From Streptomyces typhae (GTDB taxonomy: Bacteria; Actinomycetota; Actinomycetes; Streptomycetales; Streptomycetaceae), in assembly GCF_009755605.1 (NCBI RefSeq), contig NZ_WPNZ01000038.1:1-63993 (forward strand): a stretch of DNA of 63,993 nucleotides, in the 5' to 3' direction. The notes under the pieces are model-generated. The model was given only the letters and a program-made list of their open reading frames with translations, was not told the origin of the DNA and searched no databases. How positions within the stretch are numbered: the stretch's first letter is position 1; each line of letters starts with the position of its first letter. Of the stretch, positions 57,123 through 63,993 are shown in pieces. The position numbers and the translations under genes are program-made.

Positions 57123-60032
57123 TCACGTACTGCCGTTGCTCGTCGGGTGGACCTGGCGCCAGGGCGCGAACGCGGTGCCCGAGCGCGGGATCAGGGACGC
57201 CAGTTCGGGGCAGTGGCGCAGGATCACCGAGTTCATGCCGCCCTTCTGGACCCAGTCGATGCCGAGCGGAGTGTAGATCTCCGGGCGGAAGTCGACGGTG
57301 AGGAAGCGGTCGCTCTGGAGGCGGCGGGTCGCCATCAGGATGAAGATGCGGAACGCGGTGTCGCTGAAGCCGAAGCCGGTGGGCGGGTTCTCGGCGAAGA
57401 GGCCGACCATGGTGTCGATCTCGTCGACCGAGCTGTAGACGTCCTTCAGGCGGGCGAGGGTCTCGGGGTTCTCCGTGAGGTCCTCGAAGTCGCGGATGCG
57501 CTCCTTGTGCAGGCCCGCGCGGAAGTCGTTGTAGCGGGGCACGCCGCGGCGGCGGGTGCGGACGAGGTCGACGACGGACAGGTCGATGATCTCGCCCTCG
57601 CGCTCGAACTTCTGCAGCGCGCGCGGGAAGTTGTGCAGCGTGATCGCGCCGGGGTGGGCGATCCCGAAGGAGTACAGGCTGTTGGCGAGGCCCGTCTTGC
57701 GGATGGCGCCCTCGGCCGCGCCGCCGTTCAGGTCGAGGAAGCCGACCGTCTCCAGGCGCTGCCCGAAGTGGTGCTCGCGCAGGTCGAAGTCGTCCGGGAT
57801 CAGCGGGTGCATGCGGTAGACGGTGACGAAGTCCTCGGTGAGCGAGTACGGCGCGCCGTGGTGGTCGGGCAGCGTCTTCGGGATGCCCGTGAGGGAGTGG
57901 GCCTCCAGGAGCCACAGGCCGAGCTTCTGCAGCCAGCTGTCCGGCGGTCCGTCCCAGTTGGTGTGCAGACCGAGGTCGATGGCCTCGGTGGCGAGGATCG
58001 CCGGGGTCCACTCCACCGTGTGGATCTTCGCGATGAGCGCGGAGACCACGAGCCGGGCCGTGTGGTAGACGGACTCCTCGCTCATGGACGGGTACGTGCG
58101 GCGCAGCGCGGCGCAGACCGCGTTGTGCTCGCGGGCGAACAGCGTGTGCATCAGGCTCAGGCCGAGCCACCAGTTGTCGGTGAAGCCGGACAGCGGGACG
58201 CCGTTCGGGCCGATGGGCAGATGTCCCTCCTCCAGGCGCAGGTCGGCGCCGCCGTCGGGGGCGCGCAGCTGTCGCGCGGTCGCCTCGTCGGCGCCGTACA
58301 CCTCGGAGCCGTCCCACCAGTGGGACGCGGTGTTGGCGAAGAGGACGGGCGGCCGGCCGCCGGGCACCTGCATGCCCTCGTTCTCGGCGAACCGCATGAC
58401 GTGCTCGGCCGGTCCGCCGGGGGTGTTGTACCAGGCGGAGCCGGGCGGCAGCGGCACCTCGACGGTCTTGGTGCCCGCGGGATGGCGGCGGTGGTTGACC
58501 CAGTCGTGGACCTGGAACTGGATCCACGCGGCGGCCAGGACGTTGAGGGACGTCGCGGGCACGAAGCTCTCGCGGTGCAGGAGCCGGCGGCTGACCGTGA
58601 CCGGGTTCGGGGTGTCGAAGAGGTCGGGGCGGTAGTCGGGGACGAGGTTGCGGCCGAAGGCGGCGCCGACGGCGCCCATGGCGGGGGCGGACAGGTCGTT
58701 GAACGTACCGTCGTAGGAGCGCGCGGTGCGCAGGCTCTCGTGCGGGGCCAGGGGCACCGGCACGGCCCTCGGCGGCGCCTCGTGCGGGTCGGTGTCGATG
58801 AGGTTGAAGCGGCGCAGCGCCTTGCGCAGGAACACCAGGTTGAGCAGGCTCAGCTGGAGCGGCAGGCGGTGCCAGGGCACGGCCCGGTTCAGCGTCCGGA
58901 AGGCGGCGCCCACGGGCACCCCGAGTACCCGGTTGCGCAGGGGCTCCTCGGTGCGGAAGCGCAGCCCCCTGCGGTAGGCCGCGCTCGCCTCGTACGCGGC
59001 CTTGCGGGCGCGGTTGAGGTTGCCGAGCGGCCGGAAGTCGTCGGTGGTGTACCAGGGGTTGAAGGCGAGGTCGTCCACGCGCAGCGCGGCCGAGCGGGCC
59101 TCGGCGGTGTCCACGTCCTGGCTCGGGACGGTGAGCCGGGCGACGGGCACGGCGGGCGCGACGGCGTCCCGCCACTCCACGGAGCCGTCCTCGATGGGCG
59201 TGCGCTTCTCGTCCACGTACCGCTGGAGACACAGGTCGAAGGCGACGTCCGCGGTCACCAGGCGGTGGGCGAGGTCGCGGTGCAGGTAGTTCGGGTCGCG
59301 GCGGTCGGGGCGGGGGCCCGGGGCGGCGCCGCCCGCCGGGCGCAGCAGATACCGTACGGGTCCCGCGGAGCCCCACAGGATCGCGCCGCGGCTCCAGAAC
59401 GTCTCTGCGGCGAGGCTGGTGACGGTGTGCCGGGTCGCGGCCCTGATGTTGCGGCGCATGCGGTCGGCGGTGGACAGGCCGACGGCGAGCGGGAGCTTCA
59501 CGAAGAGACCGAAGGCCTTCTGGAGCGTGGTGCGGGCGCCCGCCATGGACTTGGCGAAGGCGATGAACTCGCGGGCGTCCTTGGCGTGCGACACCGGCCA
59601 GTTGGTGGCGAGCAGGTCGTGACTCTCGTCCGCGGACACCTCCACGCGTACGGCGACGCCGCGCAGGTCGGGTGCGGCGTCGGCCTGCCGGATGCCGCTG
59701 GCGTTGGAGAGCCGTACCGTCGCCGGGTACTCGGCGCCCGGCTGCGCGAAGCCGTGCCGCAGGTCCTCCGGCAGGTCGTCGCGGAAGCGCAGTCGGGCGT
59801 TCTCCACCGCGAGCACGGCCTTGGCGTGCTGGGCGCGGGCGGGCGCGCCGGCGCCCGCGGCGCGGGCGTCGGCGGCCTGCACCTTCATCAGCTCACGGGC
59901 GAGGCGCTCGAAGAGGACGCGCTCCGCCTGGGGGGTTCCTCCGAGATAGCGCTCGTAACTCTGCTCGTGCTGTCCTTGCTCGTACTGTCCTTGCTCGTAC
60001 TGTCCTGACTCGTACTGTCCTGAAGAGACCAT
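57123..60032 (-). CDS. Catalase-like heme domain fused to an alpha-dioxygenase/peroxidase domain
   Basis: ATG 60032 has AAGGAAG upstream; longer frames read into unrelated DNA. The 969-residue protein starts with a QYEQG repeat tail. A catalase-related domain follows (about 50-330, e.g. YPATVRLSNASGIRQADAAP and DLLATNWPVSHAKDAREF). The second half belongs to the animal-type heme peroxidase/cyclooxygenase superfamily: IQFQVHDWVNHRRH with the distal His (about 508), MHTLFAREHNAVC (about 617), and FVTVYRMHPLIPDDF (about 735). YRMH provides the catalytic Tyr and proximal His as in fatty-acid alpha-dioxygenases. It probably oxygenates a fatty acid and may convert the hydroperoxide in the other domain. 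Confidence 0.75.
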   Translation of the reverse strand: MVSSGQYESGQYEQGQYEQGQHEQSYERYLGGTPQAERVLFERLARELMKVQAADARAAGAGAPARAQHAKAVLAVENARLRFRDDLPEDLRHGFAQPGAEYPATVRLSNASGIRQADAAPDLRGVAVRVEVSADESHDLLATNWPVSHAKDAREFIAFAKSMAGARTTLQKAFGLFVKLPLAVGLSTADRMRRNIRAATRHTVTSLAAETFWSRGAILWGSAGPVRYLLRPAGGAAPGPRPDRRDPNYLHRDLAHRLVTADVAFDLCLQRYVDEKRTPIEDGSVEWRDAVAPAVPVARLTVPSQDVDTAEARSAALRVDDLAFNPWYTTDDFRPLGNLNRARKAAYEASAAYRRGLRFRTEEPLRNRVLGVPVGAAFRTLNRAVPWHRLPLQLSLLNLVFLRKALRRFNLIDTDPHEAPPRAVPVPLAPHESLRTARSYDGTFNDLSAPAMGAVGAAFGRNLVPDYRPDLFDTPNPVTVSRRLLHRESFVPATSLNVLAAAWIQFQVHDWVNHRRHPAGTKTVEVPLPPGSAWYNTPGGPAEHVMRFAENEGMQVPGGRPPVLFANTASHWWDGSEVYGADEATARQLRAPDGGADLRLEEGHLPIGPNGVPLSGFTDNWWLGLSLMHTLFAREHNAVCAALRRTYPSMSEESVYHTARLVVSALIAKIHTVEWTPAILATEAIDLGLHTNWDGPPDSWLQKLGLWLLEAHSLTGIPKTLPDHHGAPYSLTEDFVTVYRMHPLIPDDFDLREHHFGQRLETVGFLDLNGGAAEGAIRKTGLANSLYSFGIAHPGAITLHNFPRALQKFEREGEIIDLSVVDLVRTRRRGVPRYNDFRAGLHKERIRDFEDLTENPETLARLKDVYSSVDEIDTMVGLFAENPPTGFGFSDTAFRIFILMATRRLQSDRFLTVDFRPEIYTPLGIDWVQKGGMNSVILRHCPELASLIPRSGTAFAPWRQVHPTSNGST
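59964..60020 (-). repeat. Tandem 15-bp repeat coding for GQYEQ units
   Basis: The N-terminus of the dioxygenase fusion has four consecutive units GQYES, GQYEQ, GQYEQ, GQHEQ. They arise from near-identical 15-bp repeats with the minus-strand core CAGTACGAG. The tail is polar and likely disordered. Such repeats readily change in number between strains. Confidence 0.7.
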
Positions 60033-60338
60033 CGGGCGCTTCCTTCGTACGCAGGAGGAAACGGAGAGTAGCGGGTGTCCGGCAGGGGGCGTCGACGCTA
60101 CTGGTGCCGCCGTCCGCCCACAGCGGGCGAACCCGCCTATGTGCGCGGCCGCCCCCTGGTCCCGCCAGGGCCTCGAACTGCCGCTCGCCTCACGGTGTTT
60201 GGGCCCGTCAGGGCCGCGCGGCGGGCCCGGCCGACACCTCGGGCCGCGTCCCGTGCGCGTCTTCCTCTCCAGGGGCCCCACCCGCCGGGGCCCCCGGATG
60301 GCCGGGTCCCGACGGGTGACGGCGGTCAGCCCGGCAAG

Positions 60339-60392
60339 CCCGGTCGGTCCAGTCGCTCCGGTCGGTCCGGTCGGTCCGGTCGCTCCGGTCGG
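60339..60392. repeat. Short GGTCGGTCC tandem repeat behind the YchJ-family gene
   Basis: Six 9-bp variants of GGTCGGTCC/GGTCGCTCC follow each other just past the stop of the YchJ-family gene. No hairpin is formed. It appears to be a simple-sequence tract without clear function. Confidence 0.55.
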
Positions 60393-60815
60393 TCAGTCGA
60401 TGAAGTCGCCGTCCACGTACACCCACGCACCGTCGACGCGCTCGAAGCGGCTGCGCTCGTGCAGGGCGTCGGGGCGGCCGCCGTCGGTGTAGCGGGCGCG
60501 GAAGGTGACGGTGCCGATGGTGTGGAAGGCGGTGCCGTCGGTCGTCTCCTCGATGTCGAGGCCCGTCCAGCGCATCGCCGGGTCGAACTCGACGCGGGGC
60601 GGGCGGGTCCGCGGGTGCCAGGTGCGCAGCAGGTACGCCTCGTCGCGCCGGGCGAAGGCGGTGAAGCGGGAGCGCATCAGTTGTTCCGGGGTCGCGGCGG
60701 TCGCCTCTCCCCTGTGCAGGGGGGCGCAGCAGGCCTCGTACCGGGCGGGGGTGCCGCAGGGGCAGGCGGCGGGCTTCGGCGCGGGGCGCCGGGGGCGGTG
60801 GGGCTGTCGGGGCAT
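60393..60815 (-). CDS. YchJ-family (UPF0225) SEC-C motif protein
   Basis: The 140-residue protein has the YchJ layout. The N-terminal SEC-C zinc motif is CPCGTPARYEACCAPLHRGE. It is followed by ATPEQLMRSRFTAFARRDEA, then AYLLRTWHP and a beta-rich NTF2-like half ending FERVDGAWVYVDGDFID. These cytosolic proteins bind zinc through the C-x-C...CC cluster; no enzymatic role is established. The gene is complete, single and well conserved. Confidence 0.85.
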   Translation of the reverse strand: MPRQPHRPRRPAPKPAACPCGTPARYEACCAPLHRGEATAATPEQLMRSRFTAFARRDEAYLLRTWHPRTRPPRVEFDPAMRWTGLDIEETTDGTAFHTIGTVTFRARYTDGGRPDALHERSRFERVDGAWVYVDGDFID

Positions 60816-60906
60816 GGGGGCATTCTCCCCCCCGGCGGAGAGTCGCGGATCCGTCTGCCGGGGCCCGTTCTCGTGCGTCTGCGGGTGCGTCGTGGCTGGT
60901 CGCGCA

Positions 60907-61033
60907 GTTCCCCGCGCCCCTTGAGGGGGCGTTGCTGGGCGTGCAGGTTCCCGCGCCCCTTGAGGGGGCGTTGCTGGGCGTGCAGGTTCCCGCGCCCCTT
61001 GAGGGGGCGTTGCTGGGCGCGCAGGTTCCCGCG
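60907..61033. repeat. Three 39-bp tandem repeats carrying GCGCCCC hairpins, plus a partial fourth
   Basis: Units start at 60907, 60946 and 60985, with a broken fourth at 61024. Each reads about GGTTCCCGCGCCCCTTGAGG followed by GGGCGTTGCTGGGCGTGCA. GCGCCCC-TTGA-GGGGGCG gives a strong hairpin per unit. Similar GCGCCCC hairpins are widespread terminator-like elements in Streptomyces. Here they lie between the starts of the YchJ-family gene and the end of the GntR-type regulator gene, both on the minus strand, and so would insulate the two. Confidence 0.7.
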
Positions 61034-61037
61034 GCCC

Positions 61038-61745
61038 TCAGCGGGGCGGCGCCAAGATGTCCAGTTCTCTCAGGGCGCCCTCGGCGATCTCGCGGGTGAG
61101 GGCCTCGGCGCGGGGGGCGTCGCCCTCCCGTACCGCCTCGGCGACGCGGACGTGCAGGGTGACGGCGGCCGGGTCGGGGTCCTCGAACATCACGTCGTGG
61201 TGGGTGCGGCCCGCCAGGATCTCGGCGACCACGTCGCCGAGCCGGGCGAACATCTCGTTGCCGGAGGCGTCGAGGACGACACGGTGGAAGGCGATGTCGT
61301 GCACGAGGTACGCCTCCAGCCGGCGGCCGCGCGAGGTGGCGACCATGCCGAGCGCGCTCTCGGTGAGGGCCGCGCACTGCTCGGCGCTCGCGTGCCGCGC
61401 GGCCAGGCCCGCGGCCACCGGTTCCACGGCCGAGCGCAGGACGGTCAGGGAGCGCAGCTGGCGCGGGCGGTCGGCGCCCGCGAGGCGCCAGCGGATGACC
61501 TGCGGGTCGTAGACGTTCCACTCCGCGGTGGGCAGCACGGTCACGCCGACGCGGCGCCGCGAGGCGACCAGGTGCATGGATTCCAGGACGCGCACCACCT
61601 CACGCATCACCGAACGTGACACCTCGAACCGCTGCGCGAGTTCGTCCGTGCGCAGGACGCTGCCGGGTGGGTACTCGCCCGCAGTGATGGCGGGCCCGAG
61701 GCTGTCCAGTACGTGGGCGTGCAGCCCCCGGGCCTGTGCGGTCAT
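61038..61745 (-). CDS. gntR: GntR/FadR-family regulator, probable gluconate repressor
   Basis: From ATG 61745 (an extra 11 residues from TTG 61778 are unlikely) the 235-residue protein has a winged helix: GEYPPGSVLRTDELAQRFEV and SRSVMREVVRVLESMHLVAS. An FCD ligand domain follows (about 95-225) with HDIAFHRVVLDASGNEMFAR and HHDVMFEDPDP, including the metal-site histidines. It is divergent from the gluconokinase and gluconate-permease genes, so it very likely represses them until gluconate or 6-phosphogluconate is present. Family identity is clear, the ligand is inferred. Confidence 0.85.
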   Translation of the reverse strand: MTAQARGLHAHVLDSLGPAITAGEYPPGSVLRTDELAQRFEVSRSVMREVVRVLESMHLVASRRRVGVTVLPTAEWNVYDPQVIRWRLAGADRPRQLRSLTVLRSAVEPVAAGLAARHASAEQCAALTESALGMVATSRGRRLEAYLVHDIAFHRVVLDASGNEMFARLGDVVAEILAGRTHHDVMFEDPDPAAVTLHVRVAEAVREGDAPRAEALTREIAEGALRELDILAPPR

Positions 61746-61882
61746 GACGTCAGCGTACGAGGGAGCCACCGTGGCCAAAAAGTCAGACTTTTACATCACA
61801 GGCTCTTGAATTCGTCAGACCTAATAGGTTTCAGTGGCGTGAACTGATCGATGTCGACGAGGACAGCGAGGCAACAGCAGCC
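61746..61882. promoter_or_regulatory. Divergent gntR/gntK promoter with palindromic operators
   Basis: A perfect 15-bp palindrome AAAAGTCAGACTTTT lies at 61778-61792. A second GTCAGAC occurs at 61814-61820, overlapping an 11-bp palindrome ACCTAATAGGT (61819-61829). The region is distinctly A/T-rich for this genome. FCD-type GntR regulators bind short palindromes with GT-N-AC-like centres, so the GTCAGAC boxes are the likely operators. They would control both gntK-gntP and the regulator itself. Confidence 0.65.
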
Positions 61883-62392
61883 ATGAGCACCACCCACGTC
61901 GTCGTAGTGATGGGCGTAGCGGGCACCGGGAAGACCACGGTCGGCCCCCTGCTCGCGGCCCGGCTCGGCGTCCCCTACGCCGAGGGCGACGACTTCCACC
62001 CCGAGGCGAACATCGCCAAGATGTCGGCCGGCACCCCGCTGACCGACGAGGACCGCATGCCGTGGCTGGATGCCATCGGTGAGTGGGCCCACGGCCGGGC
62101 CGGGCTCGGCGGCGTGGTCAGCAGTTCCGCGCTGAAGCGGGCCTACCGGGACCGGCTGCGGGCGGCCGCCCCCGGCCTCGTCTTCGTGCATCTGACCGGT
62201 GACCGGGCCCTCATCGAGGACCGGATGTCCCATCGCGAGGGCCACTTCATGCCGACCAAGCTCCTCGACTCGCAGTTCGCGACGCTCCAGCCGCTCGGTG
62301 CGGACGAGGCGGGCGTCGGGGTCGATGTCGCGGGGACTCCGGAGGAGATCGCGGACCGGGCCGTCGCGGCTCTGGCCGAGCTCGACGGCTGA
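61883..62392 (+). CDS. gntK: Gluconokinase
   Basis: The 169-residue protein has the P-loop VMGVAGTGKTTVGPLLA (about residues 9-25), YAEGDDFHPEANIAKMSAG (gluconate-kinase signature), TPLTDEDRMPWL, and VVSSSALKRAYRDRLR. It ends with the LTGDRALIEDRMSHREGHFM lid region. It phosphorylates gluconate to 6-phosphogluconate. It is read divergently from the regulator gene and 115 bp ahead of the permease gene. Confidence 0.95.
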   Translation: MSTTHVVVVMGVAGTGKTTVGPLLAARLGVPYAEGDDFHPEANIAKMSAGTPLTDEDRMPWLDAIGEWAHGRAGLGGVVSSSALKRAYRDRLRAAAPGLVFVHLTGDRALIEDRMSHREGHFMPTKLLDSQFATLQPLGADEAGVGVDVAGTPEEIADRAVAALAELDG

Positions 62393-62461
62393 CCCGGCGC
62401 CCGCCTCCTTCGCTTCTCTCGCCCCCCTCGCTTCCCCTCGCTTCCCCCGTCTCCCTCACGT

Positions 62462-62494
62462 TCACGCATACGCACACGCACACGCACACGCACA
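62462..62494 (+). repeat. CACACG simple-sequence tract between gntK and gntP
   Basis: Four to five 6-bp units (ACGCAT/ACGCAC) run up to 14 bp before the permease start, just ahead of the ribosome binding site AAGGA. Length changes in this tract would alter the distance and structure of the gntP leader but not the coding frame. Confidence 0.6.
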
Positions 62495-62507
62495 AGGAAC
62501 CCACACC

Positions 62508-63905
62508 GTGACCAGTCTCAGCGTCGAGATGCTGGCAGCGGACCCCGTCGAACCGATCACCTCGGCGGGCCATGCCCAGCTCGGGATCGCCGTTCTCGCG
62601 GGCATCGCCGTCATCGTTCTGCTCATCACGAAGTTCAAGGTCCACGCCTTCCTGGCGCTGACCATCGGCTCCCTGGCGCTCGGCGCCTTCGCGGGCGCCC
62701 CGCTCGACAAGGCGATCAGCAGCTTCACCGCCGGGCTCGGGTCCACCGTCGCGGGCGTCGGTGTGCTCATCGCGCTCGGCGCGATCCTCGGCAAGCTGCT
62801 CGCCGACTCCGGCGGCGCCGATCAGATCGTGGACACGATCCTGGCCAGGGCGGGCGGGCGCGCCATGCCGTGGGCGATGGTCCTCATCGCCTCGGTGATC
62901 GGGCTTCCGCTGTTCTTCGAGGTCGGCATCGTGCTGCTGATCCCGGTCGTGCTCATGGTCGCCAAGCGCGGCAACTACTCGCTGATGCGGATCGGTATCC
63001 CCGCGCTCGCCGGTCTGTCCGTGATGCACGGCCTGATCCCGCCGCACCCCGGCCCGCTCGTCGCCATCGACGCGGTGAAGGCCAACCTCGGCGTGACGCT
63101 TGCCCTCGGTGTGCTCGTCGCCATCCCCACCGTGATCATCGCGGGGCCCCTGTTCTCCAAGGTCGCCGCGCGCTGGGTGGACGTGGCGCCGCCGGAGAAG
63201 ATGATTCCGCAGCGGGCCTCCGAGGAACTGGAGAAGCGGCCCGGGTTCGGGGCCACGGTCGCCACCGTGCTGCTGCCGGTCGTCCTGATGCTCGCCAAGG
63301 CGCTCGTCGACATCGTCGTGGACGACCCCGACGCGACCGTGCAGCGCGTCTTCGACGTCATCGGGTCGCCGCTGATCGCGTTGCTCGCCGCCGTGCTCGT
63401 GGGCATGTTCACCCTGGGGCGGGCCGCCGGGTTCACCAAGGACCGTCTCTCCTCGACCGTGGAGAAGTCGCTCGCGCCCATCGCGGGTGTGCTGATGATC
63501 GTCGGGGCGGGGGGCGGCTTCAAGCAGACCCTCATCGACGTGGGCGTCGGGCAGATGATCCTCGACTTCTCCGAGGACTGGTCGATTCCGGCGCTGCTGC
63601 TCGCCTGGCTCATCGCCGTCGCGATCCGGCTGGCCACGGGGTCGGCGACCGTTGCCACGATTTCCGCCGCGGGGCTCGTGGCTCCGTTGGCCGCGGACAT
63701 GTCCACTGCGCACACCGCGTTGCTCGTGCTGGCCATCGGGGCCGGGTCGCTGTTCTTCAGCCATGTGAACGATGCGGGGTTCTGGCTGGTGAAGGAGTAC
63801 TTCGGGCTCGATGTCGGGCAGACCATCAAGACGTGGTCCGTGATGGAGTCCATCATCTCGGTGGTGGCGCTGGGGTTCGTGATGTTGCTGTCGCTGGTGC
63901 TGTAG
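62508..63905 (+). CDS. gntP: Gluconate permease, GntP family
   Basis: GTG 62508 (MTSLSVEMLAADPVEPITSA) has AAGGA upstream; the longer frame from 62199 lies in gntK. The 465-residue protein has about 12-14 membrane segments and GntP family landmarks: FLALTIGSLALGAFAGAPLD, GAILGKLLADSGGADQIVDT, LFFEVGIVLLIPVVLMVAKR, HGLIPPHPGPLVAIDAVKAN and VNDAGFWLVKEYFGLDVGQT. It imports gluconate by proton symport. It is complete and forms an operon with gntK. Confidence 0.95.
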   Translation: MTSLSVEMLAADPVEPITSAGHAQLGIAVLAGIAVIVLLITKFKVHAFLALTIGSLALGAFAGAPLDKAISSFTAGLGSTVAGVGVLIALGAILGKLLADSGGADQIVDTILARAGGRAMPWAMVLIASVIGLPLFFEVGIVLLIPVVLMVAKRGNYSLMRIGIPALAGLSVMHGLIPPHPGPLVAIDAVKANLGVTLALGVLVAIPTVIIAGPLFSKVAARWVDVAPPEKMIPQRASEELEKRPGFGATVATVLLPVVLMLAKALVDIVVDDPDATVQRVFDVIGSPLIALLAAVLVGMFTLGRAAGFTKDRLSSTVEKSLAPIAGVLMIVGAGGGFKQTLIDVGVGQMILDFSEDWSIPALLLAWLIAVAIRLATGSATVATISAAGLVAPLAADMSTAHTALLVLAIGAGSLFFSHVNDAGFWLVKEYFGLDVGQTIKTWSVMESIISVVALGFVMLLSLVL

Positions 63906-63929
63906 CCCCCACCCCGCCCCTTCCCGAAA

Positions 63930-63950
63930 CCATGGGGCTCCGCCCCCTGG
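63930..63950. terminator. GGGGCTCCGCCCC hairpin behind gntP
   Basis: CCA-GGGGC and GCCCC-TGG pair around TCC, 24 bp after the gntP stop. This 'ggggctccgcccc' type hairpin recurs throughout Streptomyces genomes and probably ends the gluconate operon. Confidence 0.55.
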
Positions 63951-63993
63951 ACCCCCAAAGCAATCGGCGCTGCGCGCCTCGTCCTCAAACGCC

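Noticed and set aside
57556..60008. Very long plus-strand frames across the dioxygenase fusion
   Set aside because: The minus strand carries the heme-peroxidase motifs; the plus frames are valine/glycine/arginine-rich complements.
60907..61033. Regularly spaced repeats that look like a small CRISPR array
   Set aside because: The units are contiguous 39-bp copies without variable spacers, and no cas genes are near; they are tandem hairpins.

Overview
The window looks like Streptomyces or a very close high-GC actinomycete. Third codon positions are strongly G/C, GTG starts and 4-nt coupled overlaps are frequent, and several families are typical of that genus: DUF6415, DUF6177, DUF6507, FxLD lanthipeptide enzymes, and lone ATP-binding anti-sigma-like proteins. 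Most of the window (about 1-55.2 kb) is accessory DNA with many broken genes. The last 9 kb is ordinary chromosomal content.

Layout. (1) 1-2.2 kb: a Tad/Flp-pilus-type gene group on the minus strand (lipoprotein, frameshifted secreted protein, SAF/CpaB-like protein) cut by an IS5-family element. (2) 2.3-9.9 kb: a decayed copy of an anti-sigma-like module, then a large SF1 helicase fused to a predicted nuclease, and an 882-residue membrane protein of unknown role. (3) 10-16.5 kb: XRE-type regulator, asparaginase, PPC/DUF296 protein, a coupled three-gene DUF6415 operon and a membrane-anchored pentapeptide-repeat protein. (4) 16.9-18.5 kb: the intact copy of the anti-sigma-like module with a coupled 52-residue membrane peptide, then a broken IS5 transposase. 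(5) 18.6-25.2 kb: a type VII-secretion-type polymorphic toxin locus with small WXG100-like proteins, a 794-residue toxin with a YwqJ-type deaminase tip, a SUKH-3 immunity protein, a second stand-alone YwqJ-type deaminase, and DUF6177. (6) 25.3-30.3 kb: a decayed FxLD lanthipeptide cluster with intact LanC, a methyltransferase fusion carrying two in-frame stops, and only the C-terminus of the dehydratase.

(7) 30.5-52.9 kb is a dense defence island. A minus-strand four-gene operon encodes a Cas4/RecB-like Fe-S nuclease, a pPIWI_RE-associated REase, a DinG-like helicase and a pPIWI_RE Argonaute-like protein. Divergent from it is an HTH-methylase homologue with a substituted catalytic motif, followed by a complete type I restriction-modification operon (hsdM-hsdS-hsdR). 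Then come an AIPR abortive-infection protein and a divergent Ser/Thr kinase with a TPR-like tail. (8) 53.4-54.7 kb holds tRNA-like pieces including a tRNA-Leu-like 3' end, the C-terminus of a tyrosine integrase and a frameshifted gene, which together look like the scar of an integrated element. (9) 54.7-64 kb: an orphan regulator-tail domain, an acetolactate synthase-like TPP enzyme, a catalase-like/fatty-acid-dioxygenase fusion, a YchJ-family protein, and the gluconate module (GntR-type regulator, gluconokinase, GntP permease) with a palindromic operator.

The most notable system is the pPIWI_RE operon with its extra Fe-S nuclease and its divergent, possibly non-catalytic methylase. All function calls come from reading motifs by eye; no database search was run.
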